Notes under the pieces: model-generated | The model's database searches: none | What the model was told of the DNA's origin: nothing | What the model saw: only the letters and a program-made list of their open reading frames with translations | Shown here: positions 18,822 through 30,400 of the stretch, in pieces | Numbering within the stretch: the stretch's first letter is position 1 | How the letters are laid out: each line of letters starts with the position of its first letter | Source of the DNA: Flagellatimonas centrodinii | Lineage (GTDB): Bacteria; Pseudomonadota; Gammaproteobacteria; Nevskiales; Nevskiaceae | DNA: 64,000 nt | Assembly: GCF_016918765.2 (NCBI RefSeq) | Contig: NZ_CP092104.1 | Coordinates: forward strand, 744,001-808,000 | Direction of reading: 5' to 3' | Made by a program: the position numbers and the translations under genes

Positions 18822-19226
18822 GTGGCTACCGCGACGGTCAAGCTGCGCATTCGCCGAGGGGTCGCTGCCAACCTCCCGGCGTCTGCCAGTGTCGGCGAGC
18901 TGCTACTGGCCACCGACACCGGTGAACTCTGGTACGGCACCGGCGCCGGCCGTCGACGCATCCCTCACAAGCAGACCCGCGGCTACACCGTCACCACCAA
19001 CGGCTCTGGCCTCGCCACGCTCACATTCCCCGAAGCGTTCGTATCGCCGCCGGTGGTGCAGCTCACCGCCGTGTCCGAAGACGACGACCGCCCCAACTCC
19101 GCCGAGATCGAATCCGTATCCGCCACCCAGGTGGTGATCCGCTCGTGGCGCACCGGCAACGGCCTGGCCGTCAACACCGAACGCCCCATGACCGTTCACG
19201 TCACCGCCTACGGAGAACTCGCGTGA
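18822..19226 (+). CDS. Tail fibre protein, paralogue with Mtd-like N-terminal domain
   Basis: 134 residues from a GTG start at 18822, three bases after the previous stop. The first 40 residues repeat the module of the preceding protein (RRGVAANLPASASVGE, LLATDTGELWYGTGAG). The C-terminal half (residues about 50-132) is a separate beta-rich domain (YTVTTNGSGLATLTFPEAF), possibly the receptor-binding tip. The two may share one docking site on the virion. Confidence 0.62.
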   Translation: MATATVKLRIRRGVAANLPASASVGELLLATDTGELWYGTGAGRRRIPHKQTRGYTVTTNGSGLATLTFPEAFVSPPVVQLTAVSEDDDRPNSAEIESVSATQVVIRSWRTGNGLAVNTERPMTVHVTAYGELA

Positions 19227-19435
19227 ACGTCCTCCCAGATGCCAACGGAGCCACCCATGTGGCGAACGTGTTCAGCGACGGCAACCAAGGCTTCGATGGC
19301 GTCGACGTGCTCCTCGTCTACAAGAAGAAGGGCAGCGTCTGGGCCCTGCATTCCCCCACCAACACCGAAGCCGCCGCCATCTCGGAGGCGCTTTCGTCAC
19401 TCCCCAAGAACACCTGGCACTGGCTCGCCAGCTAG
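19223..19435 (+). CDS. Small phage protein, unknown
   Basis: 70 residues, using a GTG that overlaps the previous stop by 4 bases (GTGA). Pattern VLLVYKKKGSVWALHS with a C-terminal helix; no signal peptide, membrane segment or known motif. It sits between the fibre genes and the endolysin, so it may be a fibre chaperone or tip protein; this is inference from position. Confidence 0.5.
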   Translation: MNVLPDANGATHVANVFSDGNQGFDGVDVLLVYKKKGSVWALHSPTNTEAAAISEALSSLPKNTWHWLAS

Positions 19436-19444
19436 GAGGTCCCC

Positions 19445-19891
19445 ATGCGTCCCATCGAACAGCTCATCATCCACTGCGCGGCCACAAAGCCCAGCATGGA
19501 CATCGGCGCCGCCGAGATCCGGCAATGGCACCTCGGTAACGGCTGGTCCGACATTGGCTACAACTACGTGATCCGCCGCAACGGCCTCATCGAGAACGGC
19601 CGCGATCTTGATCGCGACGGCAATGTCGACGAAGAAGTCGGCGCACATGCCAAAGGCTTCAACGCACGTTCCATCGGCATCTGTCTTGTCGGTGGACTCA
19701 ACCAGGCGGGGCAGCCAGCGCCGGAATTCACTGAAGCGCAATTCACCGCTCTCAATGGGTTGCTGGCAGGCCTGCGCATTCGCTATCCCAATACCGAAAT
19801 ACTCGGCCATCGCGACCTGCCAGGCGTCGCCAAGGCCTGCCCCAGCTTCGACGTCCGCCACTGGCTCAACACCGGGCTGGTGCGGCCGTGA
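19445..19891 (+). CDS. N-acetylmuramoyl-L-alanine amidase endolysin (T7 lysozyme-like)
   Basis: A 148-residue amidase-2 domain with no extra cell-wall-binding domain. Zinc ligands fit His10 (IIHCAATKP), His122 (GHRDLPG) and Cys132 (KACPSFDV), and Tyr41 is in the conserved IGYNYVIRRNG. It cuts the bond between MurNAc and the stem peptide at lysis. There is no signal peptide, so release needs a holin, and holin-like genes follow. Its stop overlaps the Rz start. Confidence 0.9.
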   Translation: MRPIEQLIIHCAATKPSMDIGAAEIRQWHLGNGWSDIGYNYVIRRNGLIENGRDLDRDGNVDEEVGAHAKGFNARSIGICLVGGLNQAGQPAPEFTEAQFTALNGLLAGLRIRYPNTEILGHRDLPGVAKACPSFDVRHWLNTGLVRP

Positions 19892-20268
19892 GCATTCTAC
19901 CCCCATGGTCTCGCGCCATCCCGTGGATGCTCGCACTGGTCATGGCGGCCGGGTTATGGGGCCTCACCGAGCGTTCCACGAAACTGGGTGAACGCGCAGA
20001 CGCCGCACGGGCCGAGGCCCAGCGGCACCAGCGCACGATCAAGCACCGGGAACAGACCATCAAGGAACTGCGCGATGACGCCAAGCTCAATGACGAAATC
20101 CTCGCAGCGCGCGAACTGCGACAGCGGCGCATCGGCCAGCAGCTCCGCAGCCTCGAACAGGAACTCGCGGCAGCGCGAGGTATCCGGCCGCCGGCGGATT
20201 GCATGCGCCAGCCTATTGGCCCTGAGCTGCATCGCCTGCTCCAGCAACCCCCCGACCCGCAGCGATGA
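19888..20268 (+). CDS. Rz-like inner-membrane spanin
   Basis: 126 residues from a GTG overlapping the endolysin stop. One N-terminal membrane segment (about residues 9-27) is followed by a long charged coiled coil to about residue 95 and a Pro-rich end, the i-spanin layout. A second reading frame inside it encodes a lipoprotein (Rz1), as in lambda. The pair fuses inner and outer membranes at the last step of lysis. Confidence 0.78.
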   Translation: MSILPPWSRAIPWMLALVMAAGLWGLTERSTKLGERADAARAEAQRHQRTIKHREQTIKELRDDAKLNDEILAARELRQRRIGQQLRSLEQELAAARGIRPPADCMRQPIGPELHRLLQQPPDPQR

Positions 20269-20446
20269 TCCGGCGCCGGCGTTCACCATCCCAGCCAACC
20301 TGCTGGTGCCGCATGCCGTAGAGGCCTGGCCGGGCTCGCCCGCATCCGACCCCATTTCAATCATCGAATGGGCCAAGCGGCTCGAATCTCACGCCACCGC
20401 CTGTGAAGCGGACCGGGCCGACATCGCCCGCAAGGTGCCGCGGTGA
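20075..20446 (+). CDS. Rz1-like outer-membrane spanin lipoprotein (nested in Rz, +1 frame)
   Basis: The frame starts inside Rz and extends 178 bases beyond it. The ATG at 20075 has an AAGGA Shine-Dalgarno; the ATG at 20090 is an alternative. A hydrophobic stretch ASLLALSCIAC followed by SSNPPTRSDDP looks like a lipobox and a Pro-containing mature N-terminus. The C-terminal part beyond Rz (SIIEWAKRLESHATACEADR) is helical. The N-terminal region before the lipobox is unusually long and hydrophilic, so the start is uncertain. Confidence 0.6.
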   Translation: MTPSSMTKSSQRANCDSGASASSSAASNRNSRQREVSGRRRIACASLLALSCIACSSNPPTRSDDPAPAFTIPANLLVPHAVEAWPGSPASDPISIIEWAKRLESHATACEADRADIARKVPR

Positions 20447-20775
20447 TCGATGTCAGCGTCCCGCTTTGGCTGTGGGTCATCGCTCACGCCACCCTGGCCT
20501 GCTGTGAGTTGGTCATGGGCCTGCAGATGCTGAGCTGGCCGCGCACCCGCTTCGGCGCCCACATGAACCGCGCCCGCCCAGTGTTTGACCAGTTCGGCTG
20601 GGTCATGGTGTTCGCCGGCGTTGCCAACCTGGCAACCCTCGCGCTCGGTTTCTCCAGCGACCAGGCCATCCCCGTGCTGTTCGGCATGGCCCTTCTTGGC
20701 GTCTGGGGGCTGGCCATCACTGTTACCGCGTGGTGGCACCGCGGCGACATCGCCAATCTCACCAAAGGGGACTAG
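20443..20775 (+). CDS. Three-pass membrane protein, holin candidate
   Basis: 110 residues from a GTG overlapping the Rz1 stop by 4 bases. Three hydrophobic segments at about residues 8-31, 52-70 and 75-98 with a short charged C-terminus (HRGDIANLTKGD) give a class I holin-like topology. Position after endolysin and spanins supports a lysis role. No holin family could be assigned. Confidence 0.5.
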   Translation: MIDVSVPLWLWVIAHATLACCELVMGLQMLSWPRTRFGAHMNRARPVFDQFGWVMVFAGVANLATLALGFSSDQAIPVLFGMALLGVWGLAITVTAWWHRGDIANLTKGD

Positions 20776-20777
20776 CT

Positions 20778-21143
20778 GTGGACTGGACCACCATCATCGT
20801 TGCAACCATCGGCGCACTCGGGGCCGGCATCGTCCCCATCGTCACCATGCGGCACAAGCTGCTGGAACAGAAGCGGCAGTTCGATGCCGACTCGAACGAG
20901 CGCGAGATCAAACGGCGGGATCGCATGGACGATGAGATGCGCGACATCCGCAAAGAAATGCGGGAAGAGATCGGCGAGCTACGCTCACGGTTGACCGAGG
21001 CCAACGCGGAAATCATGGACCTGCGCCGGCGCCTGACGGACTGCGAGAGTAAACACGGCGCCCAGATCACGGAATCCGCTTCGCTCCGCGCGGAGCTGGC
21101 CATCATCAAAGCCAAGGCTGGAATCGAGGATCGCCGCAGATGA
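20778..21143 (+). CDS. Membrane-anchored coiled-coil protein, holin/antiholin-type candidate
   Basis: 121 residues from the GTG at 20778, preceded by an AAGGGG Shine-Dalgarno; the open frame extends upstream but overlaps the previous gene. One N-terminal membrane segment (TTIIVATIGALGAGIVPIV) is followed by about 95 residues of highly charged coiled coil. This is the layout of several phage holins and lysis regulators with one membrane anchor. It may pair with the preceding three-pass protein. Confidence 0.5.
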   Translation: MDWTTIIVATIGALGAGIVPIVTMRHKLLEQKRQFDADSNEREIKRRDRMDDEMRDIRKEMREEIGELRSRLTEANAEIMDLRRRLTDCESKHGAQITESASLRAELAIIKAKAGIEDRRR

Positions 21144-21229
21144 AGAAGCATCGCACACCAAAGAAAGCACCTGCCCGCACCCCCGGACATCGTGAGCGCG
21201 GCGGCGGCAACAAACGGCGCTTCATGTGA
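21140..21229 (+). CDS. Very small basic protein
   Basis: 29 residues, overlapping the previous stop by 4 bases (ATGA). Strongly basic (MKKHRTPKKAPARTPG...). The coupled overlap and the absence of any other use for this stretch support translation, but the size leaves real doubt. No function can be assigned. Confidence 0.35.
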   Translation: MKKHRTPKKAPARTPGHRERGGGNKRRFM

Positions 21230-21287
21230 CCAGCCCGCGCAAGCGGTCTTGCGGGCACTTGCAGCCGGGCTCAGATAGGCTCCGTCA

Positions 21288-21491
21288 ATGATTCATTTGC
21301 TCGCTACAGCAGTGGCGGTGGCCGGCCTGTTCCTGTTCCCGGTATCGCCCCTTCTCACACTGCTCTGCTTTGCAGCCAGCGTCCCAATTGCCAAGGCCGC
21401 CAACCGCAGTAACGTCGACCTCGACGGCCTTTTCGGTTGGATGATCCTCGGTGCCGCGCTAGTCGGGCTAGGCGCCCTGTTCTTGGGCTAG
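21288..21491 (+). CDS. Small two-pass membrane protein
   Basis: 67 residues with hydrophobic segments at about 4-34 and 47-66 separated by a polar loop (AKAANRSNVDLDG). The last 24 bases overlap the convergent 3' end of the giant virion gene. It follows a 58-base gap containing an imperfect hairpin without a T-tract. Function unknown; position suggests lysis or superinfection exclusion. Confidence 0.45.
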   Translation: MIHLLATAVAVAGLFLFPVSPLLTLLCFAASVPIAKAANRSNVDLDGLFGWMILGAALVGLGALFLG

Positions 21492-24400
21492 GGTCACGGC
21501 CCGCCGACTGGCGGCGTAGAGCATCGATTCCAGGTTCTCGAGTCGGCGCCGCTTCTCGGCACCCGGCATGCCCGGATCTCGGCGAATCGCATCCATGTTC
21601 GCCCGGATTTCCCGCATGCGCCGCGATACCCGGTTCAGGCCCGGCCGCACGGCCAGCAGCGCCTGGTTGTCCTCGATCAGCGACTGCGCGGCCTCGATCT
21701 CGCCCTGCCGCTGGTACTCCCGCACCGTCCGATAGACCTGCTCCGCTTCGCGCAGCATTTCGTACATCTCCCTGCTGTAGCGCGTTGCCACCGGCTGGCT
21801 GCTTCGCGCAAACGAGCCCAGCACCGGCACTTCTCGCAGCGTCATGTCCGGACGCTCGCCCGGGCTGCCCCACGCAACCAGCGCGTCCACTGCCGACAGG
21901 GCATAGCCCCCGAGCGTTCCCAGATAGGCATTCCACAGGTGTTCGAGCTTCTTCGGACTGGTCTCGAATGCCTGGCCCACCGCCACCATGGTCGGGCTGG
22001 TCCGGCTGTCGAACCGCGCCTGCGGTAGCTTGCCCTCATCGGCCATGCCCTCAATCGGGGCATCCCGGAAGGTGTCGAAGTTGAACATCACTTCCATGGC
22101 CGGCTGCACGAGCTGCGGCGTCGGATCGAGAGCAAAGGTCTCCACCAGCGTCCAGATCGCACGTTCACCCAGCTTGGCGTCCTGCCCCAGCATCTGCATG
22201 GCCAGGCGCTCCGGCACCGTGCCGAACATCACCCCGATCTCGAATGGCTTCGGAATCCGGTAGTGGGTATCGCCGACAAAGACGTGCCAGAACAGATCCT
22301 TGTCCTCGTCGGTCAGGGCTTCCCAGCGCTCATCGTCGTGGTTCGCCAGCAGCAGCGCCAGGCTGGCTGCCATGATCGCCGTGCCCGCGTAGTAAAGCTG
22401 CCGCTGGTCCAGACTGCGGCCCAGCTTGTAGAGACCCTGCAGGCGGGCATTGAAGAACGGCACCACATCCGCCAGCAGCCGCACCGCCGTCCAACTCCCC
22501 GACAGCGAGTAGTCCATCAAGTCCTTCGACTCGAAAATGGCCTCGGCCGCCGACCCGCCGCGCGCGTTGACGGCCTTGAAGATCGCCGACCGGTTGGCGT
22601 TCTCCACCGCCTCACCCAGTTCCCGGTACATCTGCCAGAAGCGCGGCCCGATAGCCAAGGTCTCGCCGGCGCTCTTCGGGAATCCCTTGCGGGCCATCGC
22701 CCGGCGCAGGCTGTCGGCGGCCGAATCGAAGTCGCCGCCGAACTGGCTTCCGCCCAGGAACGACGCGCCCGCGAACATCACCGCCTGCGTGTCCTCATCC
22801 CGCCGCAGCGAAGACCGCACGCCCTTGATCGAATCCACCAAGGGCGTGAATCGGTCCTTGCTCACCGCCCAGGAATACAGCACGTCGCGGGTGAAGTTGC
22901 GGATGATGAATGCCGGGTCGGCAGTCACCCCAGACGTCAGCAGGCGCTTCGCCGTGCGGAACGGCGCCAGGCCATCCGGCCAGCGGTCAGGGGCAAAGCC
23001 TGCCATCGCCCGCATCAAAGCCGGGTCCAGCGCCTTGAAGTAGCGCGGCTCACCGCCCAGCATCACCCTGACCGCGCGGCTCTTGTCCGCGTCCTGGCCC
23101 AGCTCCTCAAAATGCTTGGGCAGGTTGGTCACCGCCTTGGCGGCCGCATTGTTCTTCAGCGCCGCATCCACCAGCCGGCTGACGTTGCCAAGCATGTTGG
23201 CCAGGGGGTCCGTCAGCGCCTGCCGGCCGCCCTTCAGCGCCTTGATGCCGGCCGCCTGGTGACTGAGGCCGCGGCGCAGGAACGGCCGCATCGGGTCGCC
23301 TTCCTCATCCTCTCGGAAGAACGGAATGTAGTAACGATCCCGAGCAAAGGCCTTCACCTGCTCCGGCGTCAGCAGGCCAGCGCCCTCGGCCAGCCGCAGC
23401 ACGCTGGTGTTGAAGTCGCGCACGTCCCGGGCCACCTGCTCCAGCGTCGCCTCATCAAAGCCGGCGTCGGTGGCCACCGCCTTCAGGGCAGCGATGTCGG
23501 CGTCGGTCAGGTTGTTCTCCTTGCCCTGCCGCCGCAGGTATTCGGCCCGCTTCGCCACCATCCACGCGGCCCAAGCATCCAGGTTGCCGCGCACCGGCTC
23601 CAGCGAATCCAGCAGACCGCGCGTGTCCGCCTTCTTCTGGATGATGCCGTTGCGCCACTCCCCATGGCCGAACATCAGCAGTGCGGTGACGGTCGAGCTG
23701 GTGCCGGTCGAGAGCCGGGCGGCCACATAGGCCGAGTCACGCGCTTCCACCGGCCCGCGCTCACGTTCAGCGTCACGAATGGGCGCGAACCGGTTGAAGA
23801 TGCCCTCTTCGGCGCGCTTCAGTGCCCCGTCGGCGAACGCCTTCCACCGATCCGACAAGCCATCGGTGAACCGCTCGCCAGCCGTCTTGGTCGACAGGCC
23901 CAGGCCTGCCTTTCTCAGGGCTTCGCGCTGTTCAGCCGTTTCGCCAAGGCGGAAAAGCGGGGGCTCGCCTTCAGGGCTGCCAGGATCTTCGGTGAGTCCG
24001 AGGCTGCGTCGCGCCTCAGTGAGTCGATCTCGGATGACGTCAATGCTCGGGGCAGCCCGGAGGTGCCCGGCTTCCCCTTGGGTGAGCGCGTCGATGCCGA
24101 AGCCGAAGGTTTCATTGAGGTAATCATCCAGTGCCTGCCCGTGCTTTGCAATCAGTGATTCGCGCATGGCCGGCCGCAGCGCGATGTCCGCGGTCGTCTC
24201 GTGCCCCGTCAACGCCGACGCCAGCACAACCCGTCCGCCGGCCGCCTCGATGTGGCCCCGCAGGTTGGCGAGCGTCCCACCCATCGCCTGAGTGTCATCC
24301 ACAATCAGGTAATCGGCGCCCGGCTCAACGCGGCCATCGAACACCGGCTGGCTGGCGATGCGCTGATAGGCATTGGCATTGGTGTGGAAGGCGCGAACCG

Positions 24401-27400
24401 TCTGCACGATGTCCGTGTCCACCTCAAGCCCCAGCAGCTCGCCGAGCGCCAGTGCGTAGGCCCGCGGCAGCGCATTGCGCCCGCTGGCCTCGGCCGCCAC
24501 CACCGGCACCACACGCGGCCGCTTGCCGCCCAGGGCGGTGCGCAGGGCTTGCAGCCCGGGCATGGTGAGAGTGTCAGCCACCACCCGTGCCGCCGCTTCC
24601 GGGTCTCCCGCCTTGGCCGCTGTGTAGTCCGCGTGGTCGCGCATCGCCCCCAGCTTCGCCATACGGTGGATCGGCGGGAACCCGGCCGACGGTGACCGCT
24701 GCGAACCCACCCGACCGGCCTGCGCTGCCAGCGGCTGCCGCGAACGATCGACACCCGCGCCACGGCCCATGCTCATGGTCCGCCGCAGCGAAGCCTGCAC
24801 CATGCCCACGATCTCGGCATCGCTCAGTTTCACGCGGAACCCGATGCTGAACAGGAAGCGCCGCACCGCCTGAATCACGCGCTTCATCAAGGGCAGCCGC
24901 AGCCCGTCCGCCTGCTCGCCAACGTGCGCGATCACCTCCCGCACAAAGACATCACCGCCGACCTCAAGGTGGGGATAGTTGAGCTCCACCTGTGCCCAGG
25001 CGGCGCTGACCAACTGGTTGCCCATTCGATGAAGGGCCCGCACCTCATTCTGCAACCGGGCGTAGGCCCCAGTGCCCAGCATCCGTTCGAGTCCGTAGTG
25101 CTCGCCGATCTCGTGCAGCAGGATCCGCGGCGCCTCACCCGGCTCGATCTCGTCACCGATGATGTAAGCGGTTTCTGTCGATGGCACATAGAGCCCCATC
25201 GTCCGACCGGGGAAACGACGATTCATTGCTTCCAGCGTGTCGGCCGGCAACTCCTGGCGCGACGCAACGATCTGCAGAATGCCGTCGTCGATCAGGCGCT
25301 GAACGCCGGCGTGACCGAAGGCGCTGTCCAGTTCGCCTCGGACGCCTTCAACTGTCGTTGGCACGGCTGGGCGTCGGCTCAACTCGGCCCTGTTCATGCC
25401 GCGACCGGGGCGCTCCGTGGCAGCACGAGCGTCCGTCTCCGATTCGGCGACCGAAGATGGCTTTTCGATGACTACCATGCGGGCATTGGCGCCCGTTGTT
25501 ACTGGAAGGCTGGGGTCTTGGAAGGTGCCCTCCGCCAACTTCTCGCTGGTGCCTTCAACTGATTCAAGCCAATCCCGGAAATCCCGCGCCTGCTGATTGT
25601 CACGAAAGAAGGCGCCCTCGCCCATGATCGCGACGATCCGCCCGCCTGGCCTCAACAGGTCATAGGCATGACGGACATGCTTCATGTCTCGGCCGTCGCT
25701 GAACGGCGGGTTCATGATGATGCGGTCGTATCCGCTCCAGACACCCCGCTGGTCTACGCCCTTAACCTCACTCCGGTCATAAAGTCCGAGCCGCTGACCA
25801 GATTCGTCTTCCAGCCGCACACGCTGCGAACCGATGCCACCAGCGCCACGCAATATCCCACGCGTGCCATCCGGCGCCTCGAAGATGTCGCCATAGGTGA
25901 AGAACGAGCGCGGCTTAAGGTTCAGAAAGTCATCGACGTCGGCGAAGTGATAACCCTTCGCCTCCAGAAGATCACGGCGGCGACCAGACATTTCAATCAC
26001 GTCCGGCTCAGCACCGGCCGCTCGGATACGGTCAGCCAGATGGCCCATGCCCGCCGACGGTTCCAGCACTGCCATATCCGGCGTGACATCAGCCGCTTCG
26101 ATCATCGCATCGGCGACGCTGGCTGGGGTCGGGAAGAAATCGAGGCCGTCGTTGGCTCGGCCGATCATCGACCGCTCCAGTTCTTTGATTCGGTCGCCTT
26201 CCTCCGCCTGCTCGCGCAGGTTGATGAACTCGCGCAGCGCACTCCGGTACTCTGCCGGCGTCTCGATGCCCATGCGGGCCAAAGCCTTCAGCCGGTCGTG
26301 TGCCGTGACGAACTGCCACGGCGCCTGGACGTCCTTGCGTCCTTTCAGTTTCTCCACGATCTCGGAAGCGGCGCCCGCCGTAATGGTGATCCGCTTGTCC
26401 CCGTCGCCCTTCCAGATGCCGCGGGCCTGGGCCTCGCCCGGGCTCAGTACGATGGCGTTCTTTCCTCGACCCAGCGGCAGCACGATGGCCCTGCCGACGA
26501 GACCGCTACGCTTTATTGCGCGCTTAGCGTCCTCCTTATTGGAGAACTGTGCTCTATCGCCGTCCTTAAATGCGAAGGGCGCCGCAGCGAGAAAATTCTT
26601 CTTGGCAAACTCGGTGTATTCAGCCGTCACATCGTCGGCAACCTTCGCCAGCTTGGCCGCCATCTGCTTCAGGCCGTCAACGTCTTCGAGCTGACGCGCC
26701 AGGGTGGCGAGGTCAGACCGGAACATGGTGAAGCTGGGGAATTGTGCGAATTCCACCGTGTCGCTCGTTGGCGGCTCACCCTTACGCTTCATCTGCTCGG
26801 CATAGCTGTCGTACTTGGAGCGCAGTTCATCGCTCTTGGCAGTGACGATGGCGTTGTTAAGAAGCTCCACCTGAGACTTGGCACGCACGCGGTCGAGAAA
26901 CTTTACGCGTCCCTCACTGATTGCGGCACCGATGTTTCGCATTGTCTTTGCGAGGGCCTTGTCGGCGCGGGCCGCTGTCTCGGCGCTGTTCGCCATCCGG
27001 GCACGGCGCGCGGTGTTGACCTTGCGTTCCGCAGCCAGGGCCTCATCGGCACGCTCTTCCAATCGGTCGGCCATTTCGGTCAGCCGCTCGGTGGCAGTCT
27101 GCGAACGGTCATCCTCGAATGCATCACGCCGCTGCTGCACCGCCTCGTTGGCTTGGGTAGCGTCCCCGTTGGCGAGCTTCACGAACGCTTCAGCCGTGGC
27201 CCGATCTCGGAACTGAAAGCCCGGCACCGCTCCGCGGCCACGGAACGCCGAGTAGTAGCCGCCCATGCGCTTCGCGCCGGCGTTGAGGGTGTTGTAGTCC
27301 TCACGCGGAACGCGCTCAGCGAGTTGCACGACGAAGAGGTCAAAGCCCTTCTGCGAGTGCTTTGTCTCGATGACCTGGCCATCAACCTTTTGCCCGGCGA

Positions 27401-30400
27401 CTCGAACAGCACGCTGCTCGTCCTTCTGCCCCTTGCGCTTGCTGCGGCTGTCCTCAGCCATCAGGCGGTCAAACTCGGATCTTTGCTCGTGGGTGAGCGC
27501 AAGGCGGGCATCGAGCAGGGTCTTGCCATCGCTCATCTGAACCCTGATGAAGGCTCGGAAATCATCAATGGTCTTGGGGTTCTTGACAGCCTCCATGCGC
27601 TCGGCACGACGGCCTGCGGCCTCTATGCGAGCCTGTTTCACTTCAGCGGCGTACTCGGCAAGAGATTCGTCGGTCTGCCCTTCAACCAGCTCCTTCAGCG
27701 CCTTGGCCTTGGCCTCTTCGTACTGCTTCTGCTGACCCATCATGTAGCTGTTCGGGCCGTAGTCCTTGCCAAGGGCAAAGCGGCGAACCATCGCCTCTTG
27801 CAGTCGCTCGACAATTTCCGACTTCTTCAAGCTGTTGAGACGGTTGAAGGTGTTCGCCCCGCCGGCCAGCGCGATCAGCTCGCCCTTGGTCTTTGCAGAG
27901 AGCGCGGCCTTCACCTCGTCGGCACGCTCGTTGACGATCCGGAATGCCTCCCGGTACTGCTCGAGCGTAGCTGTGCCGTCGGCCAGCGCATCCAACGTCG
28001 CGTCGACTTGCTCCAGAAGACCGCGATCCTGCGCCGGGGCTGGGGGATCTGACTGGTACTGAGACAGCTTGATGCCCGCGCCTTGGCGAGCGGCATCCAT
28101 GGCCGCGCCCCATGCTGCGTCGCCGCTGGTGCCTTCCGGGATAACAGCGTACTGGCGCACAAGCGCCAGCAAGTCATCCCAGCTCTGCGCGCTGACCTGG
28201 ATGTCCCATCCTGCGCCGGCTTTCTTATCGGGGAAGTGCCGGAGTGCAACATCCTGCCCATCGTCCACGATTCGCGCCCAATCACCTGCTGCAGTCTGTC
28301 CGAGACGACGTGACACCAGCGCTCGATTCTCCTGCTGCTCGCGGGGGACCTCATCCAGCCATTCAACAAATGCTCGCGATAGCGCCGCCTGTCGGCTCGC
28401 CATACTCTCGAATCCGGGCTTGTCCGCGGGCATTTCAGGTCGCTTCATCACTTCCGCAACCCCAGCATCGAAACCGGCGCGGGTCAGCAGATTGTCGCCC
28501 TTCTCCAGCACCCAGACCGTTCCATATGGGCCGGCGCGGTAGTTTCGCAGCGACCATCCAGCATCCTGAGCTGCGCGCAAGCGCGCCCATTGCTGCTCCG
28601 CTCGTCGCTTGGACTCGATCTCACGCTGAGATGGATTTGCGGTAACAACTTTCGCAGCGAACTGAATGGCGTTGACGTCGCCCTGATGCCACCACGGCGA
28701 TGAATCTGCCCGACTGCGATACGCGGCTGCCTTGAGCGCGCCTGCGGGCGTCGTCACCGCCGAGCGCGGTACTGACCGGCGAGCATTGATGTTCCGGTCT
28801 GACGTGGCTTGACGCGCCTCACCAGCCCCACCGTCAATCGCACTACCTGGCCGTTGCGTCTCTGCAGCCACTGGCGAACTCTCTGCTGCACCGGTAGTCT
28901 GATCACTGGATTCGGCGTTCTGGTCGCTGGGAGGCAGCGGCACAGCGCGGGCGGGGCCGCCAGTCGTCCCCTCGTCCGCTGCCGAATCCACCTCATACGC
29001 GGTCATCAACCAGGTCTTCTGGTTGCCATCCCAGTCGAGCCGGACAACCGCTCGGCCTGCGTCATCCGCCAGGACGATTCGGTTATTGCTGCGCGACCGG
29101 ATCGCCAATCTGTCCACGAAGCCTTGCAGATCTTCCAGCACCTCAGGGTGCTTGCGCGAGATCTTCGCGATGCCGAACCCATCTTCATAGTCGCGTTCGG
29201 GCGAACCCTCTTCGCCCCAGACCAGGTCGATGTCGCCTACCTGCTCGTGCTGGAGTGCAGCCAGGGCCTCACCAGTGCGTTCACGCATCAAGCGATCAAC
29301 AGCGCCGCCAGCGTTGTGGCGGTACTCCGAGAAGATGGGGCCAAATGCCCCGCGCGCTGCTGGCGCCTCAAGCGATTGCTGTCGCTGCTGATTCGAGAAC
29401 AGGCCGCCATCAACATCTGCTGGCACATTTTCAGTGCCATTGCGTCGAGTGTCCTGTGACCGCGCGCGGTCAGCCAGCGCCTGCGCGGTCTCGTTGCGCC
29501 CGAAGAAATCGTTCTGGGTTGGGTTCGCGGGCGGCGCGGAGTCAGGTGGCGCCTGCTCGGCCGTCAGCGAAAAGCCGGGCTCGCCTACTTCGCCGGCTTC
29601 GTCGGGCTCGGCCGGGCCTGCTTGCGCTCCATCCGGCCGCGGTAGATCCGGGCCGCTTTCAGCGCCTGCTGCCCGCGGGTCAGCTTCTTGGGTTCGTCGG
29701 CCATCTAGCCACTCCTGCAAGGCGGCCTCCAGGGCCGCGTCATCATCGTACTGGATTGCCAGGCGTTCGGCCTCGGCATCATCGATCGCTGCCACCGCAT
29801 CCATCATCGCCACGATGCGCGGCGCCACATCCGTCTCCGCATCGGCAGCGGCTCCGGCCAGCTCGAACGGGTCAGCATCAGGGATGCCGCGTTGCGCCAT
29901 CTCCTCCCGTTCGCCGTCGGCCCAGTCCAACATCGCCTCGACATGCCGGCGCTCAGCCGCCGACATCGCCTCACCAGCCATCGCCTTGCGCACCGCCTCG
30001 CGGGTAGCAGCGCCATTCGAATTGCCGGGCAGCCGGGCATCCCGCTGCACAGACTGGAACCATGGAGCAAAGGGCACCCATGGCGTGCGTCCGGTCACCT
30101 CACCATCGCGCGCACCGCGGATAATGCTGCCACCGATCTCCGCCCAGCCTGCCTCCGGTGCCATGGCGCGCAGATCAGACTGCACCGACTCATCGCTCAG
30201 CCGGTCATCCTGCAGGCTCTTCGGGCTGCGTTGATCCACCGTCGAACTGGGGAACTCGCTCACCAGCGGCAACACGTCCTCCGCCGGCGCATTGATGCGG
30301 ATCACGCTCACCGGCTCGCCGGCATCCACCTTCGCCAGCCACTGGTGATGCCCGTCGATCACCCGGTTGTCAGCCGACACCAGAATCGCGCGGTCGGTGC

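Noticed and set aside
21230-21258. Hairpin after the small basic gene as a terminator
   Set aside because: The stem is imperfect (bulge) and no T-tract follows on either strand.
17200-21500. Diversity-generating retroelement next to Mtd-like fibre genes
   Set aside because: No reverse transcriptase frame and no template/variable repeat pair was seen in the window.
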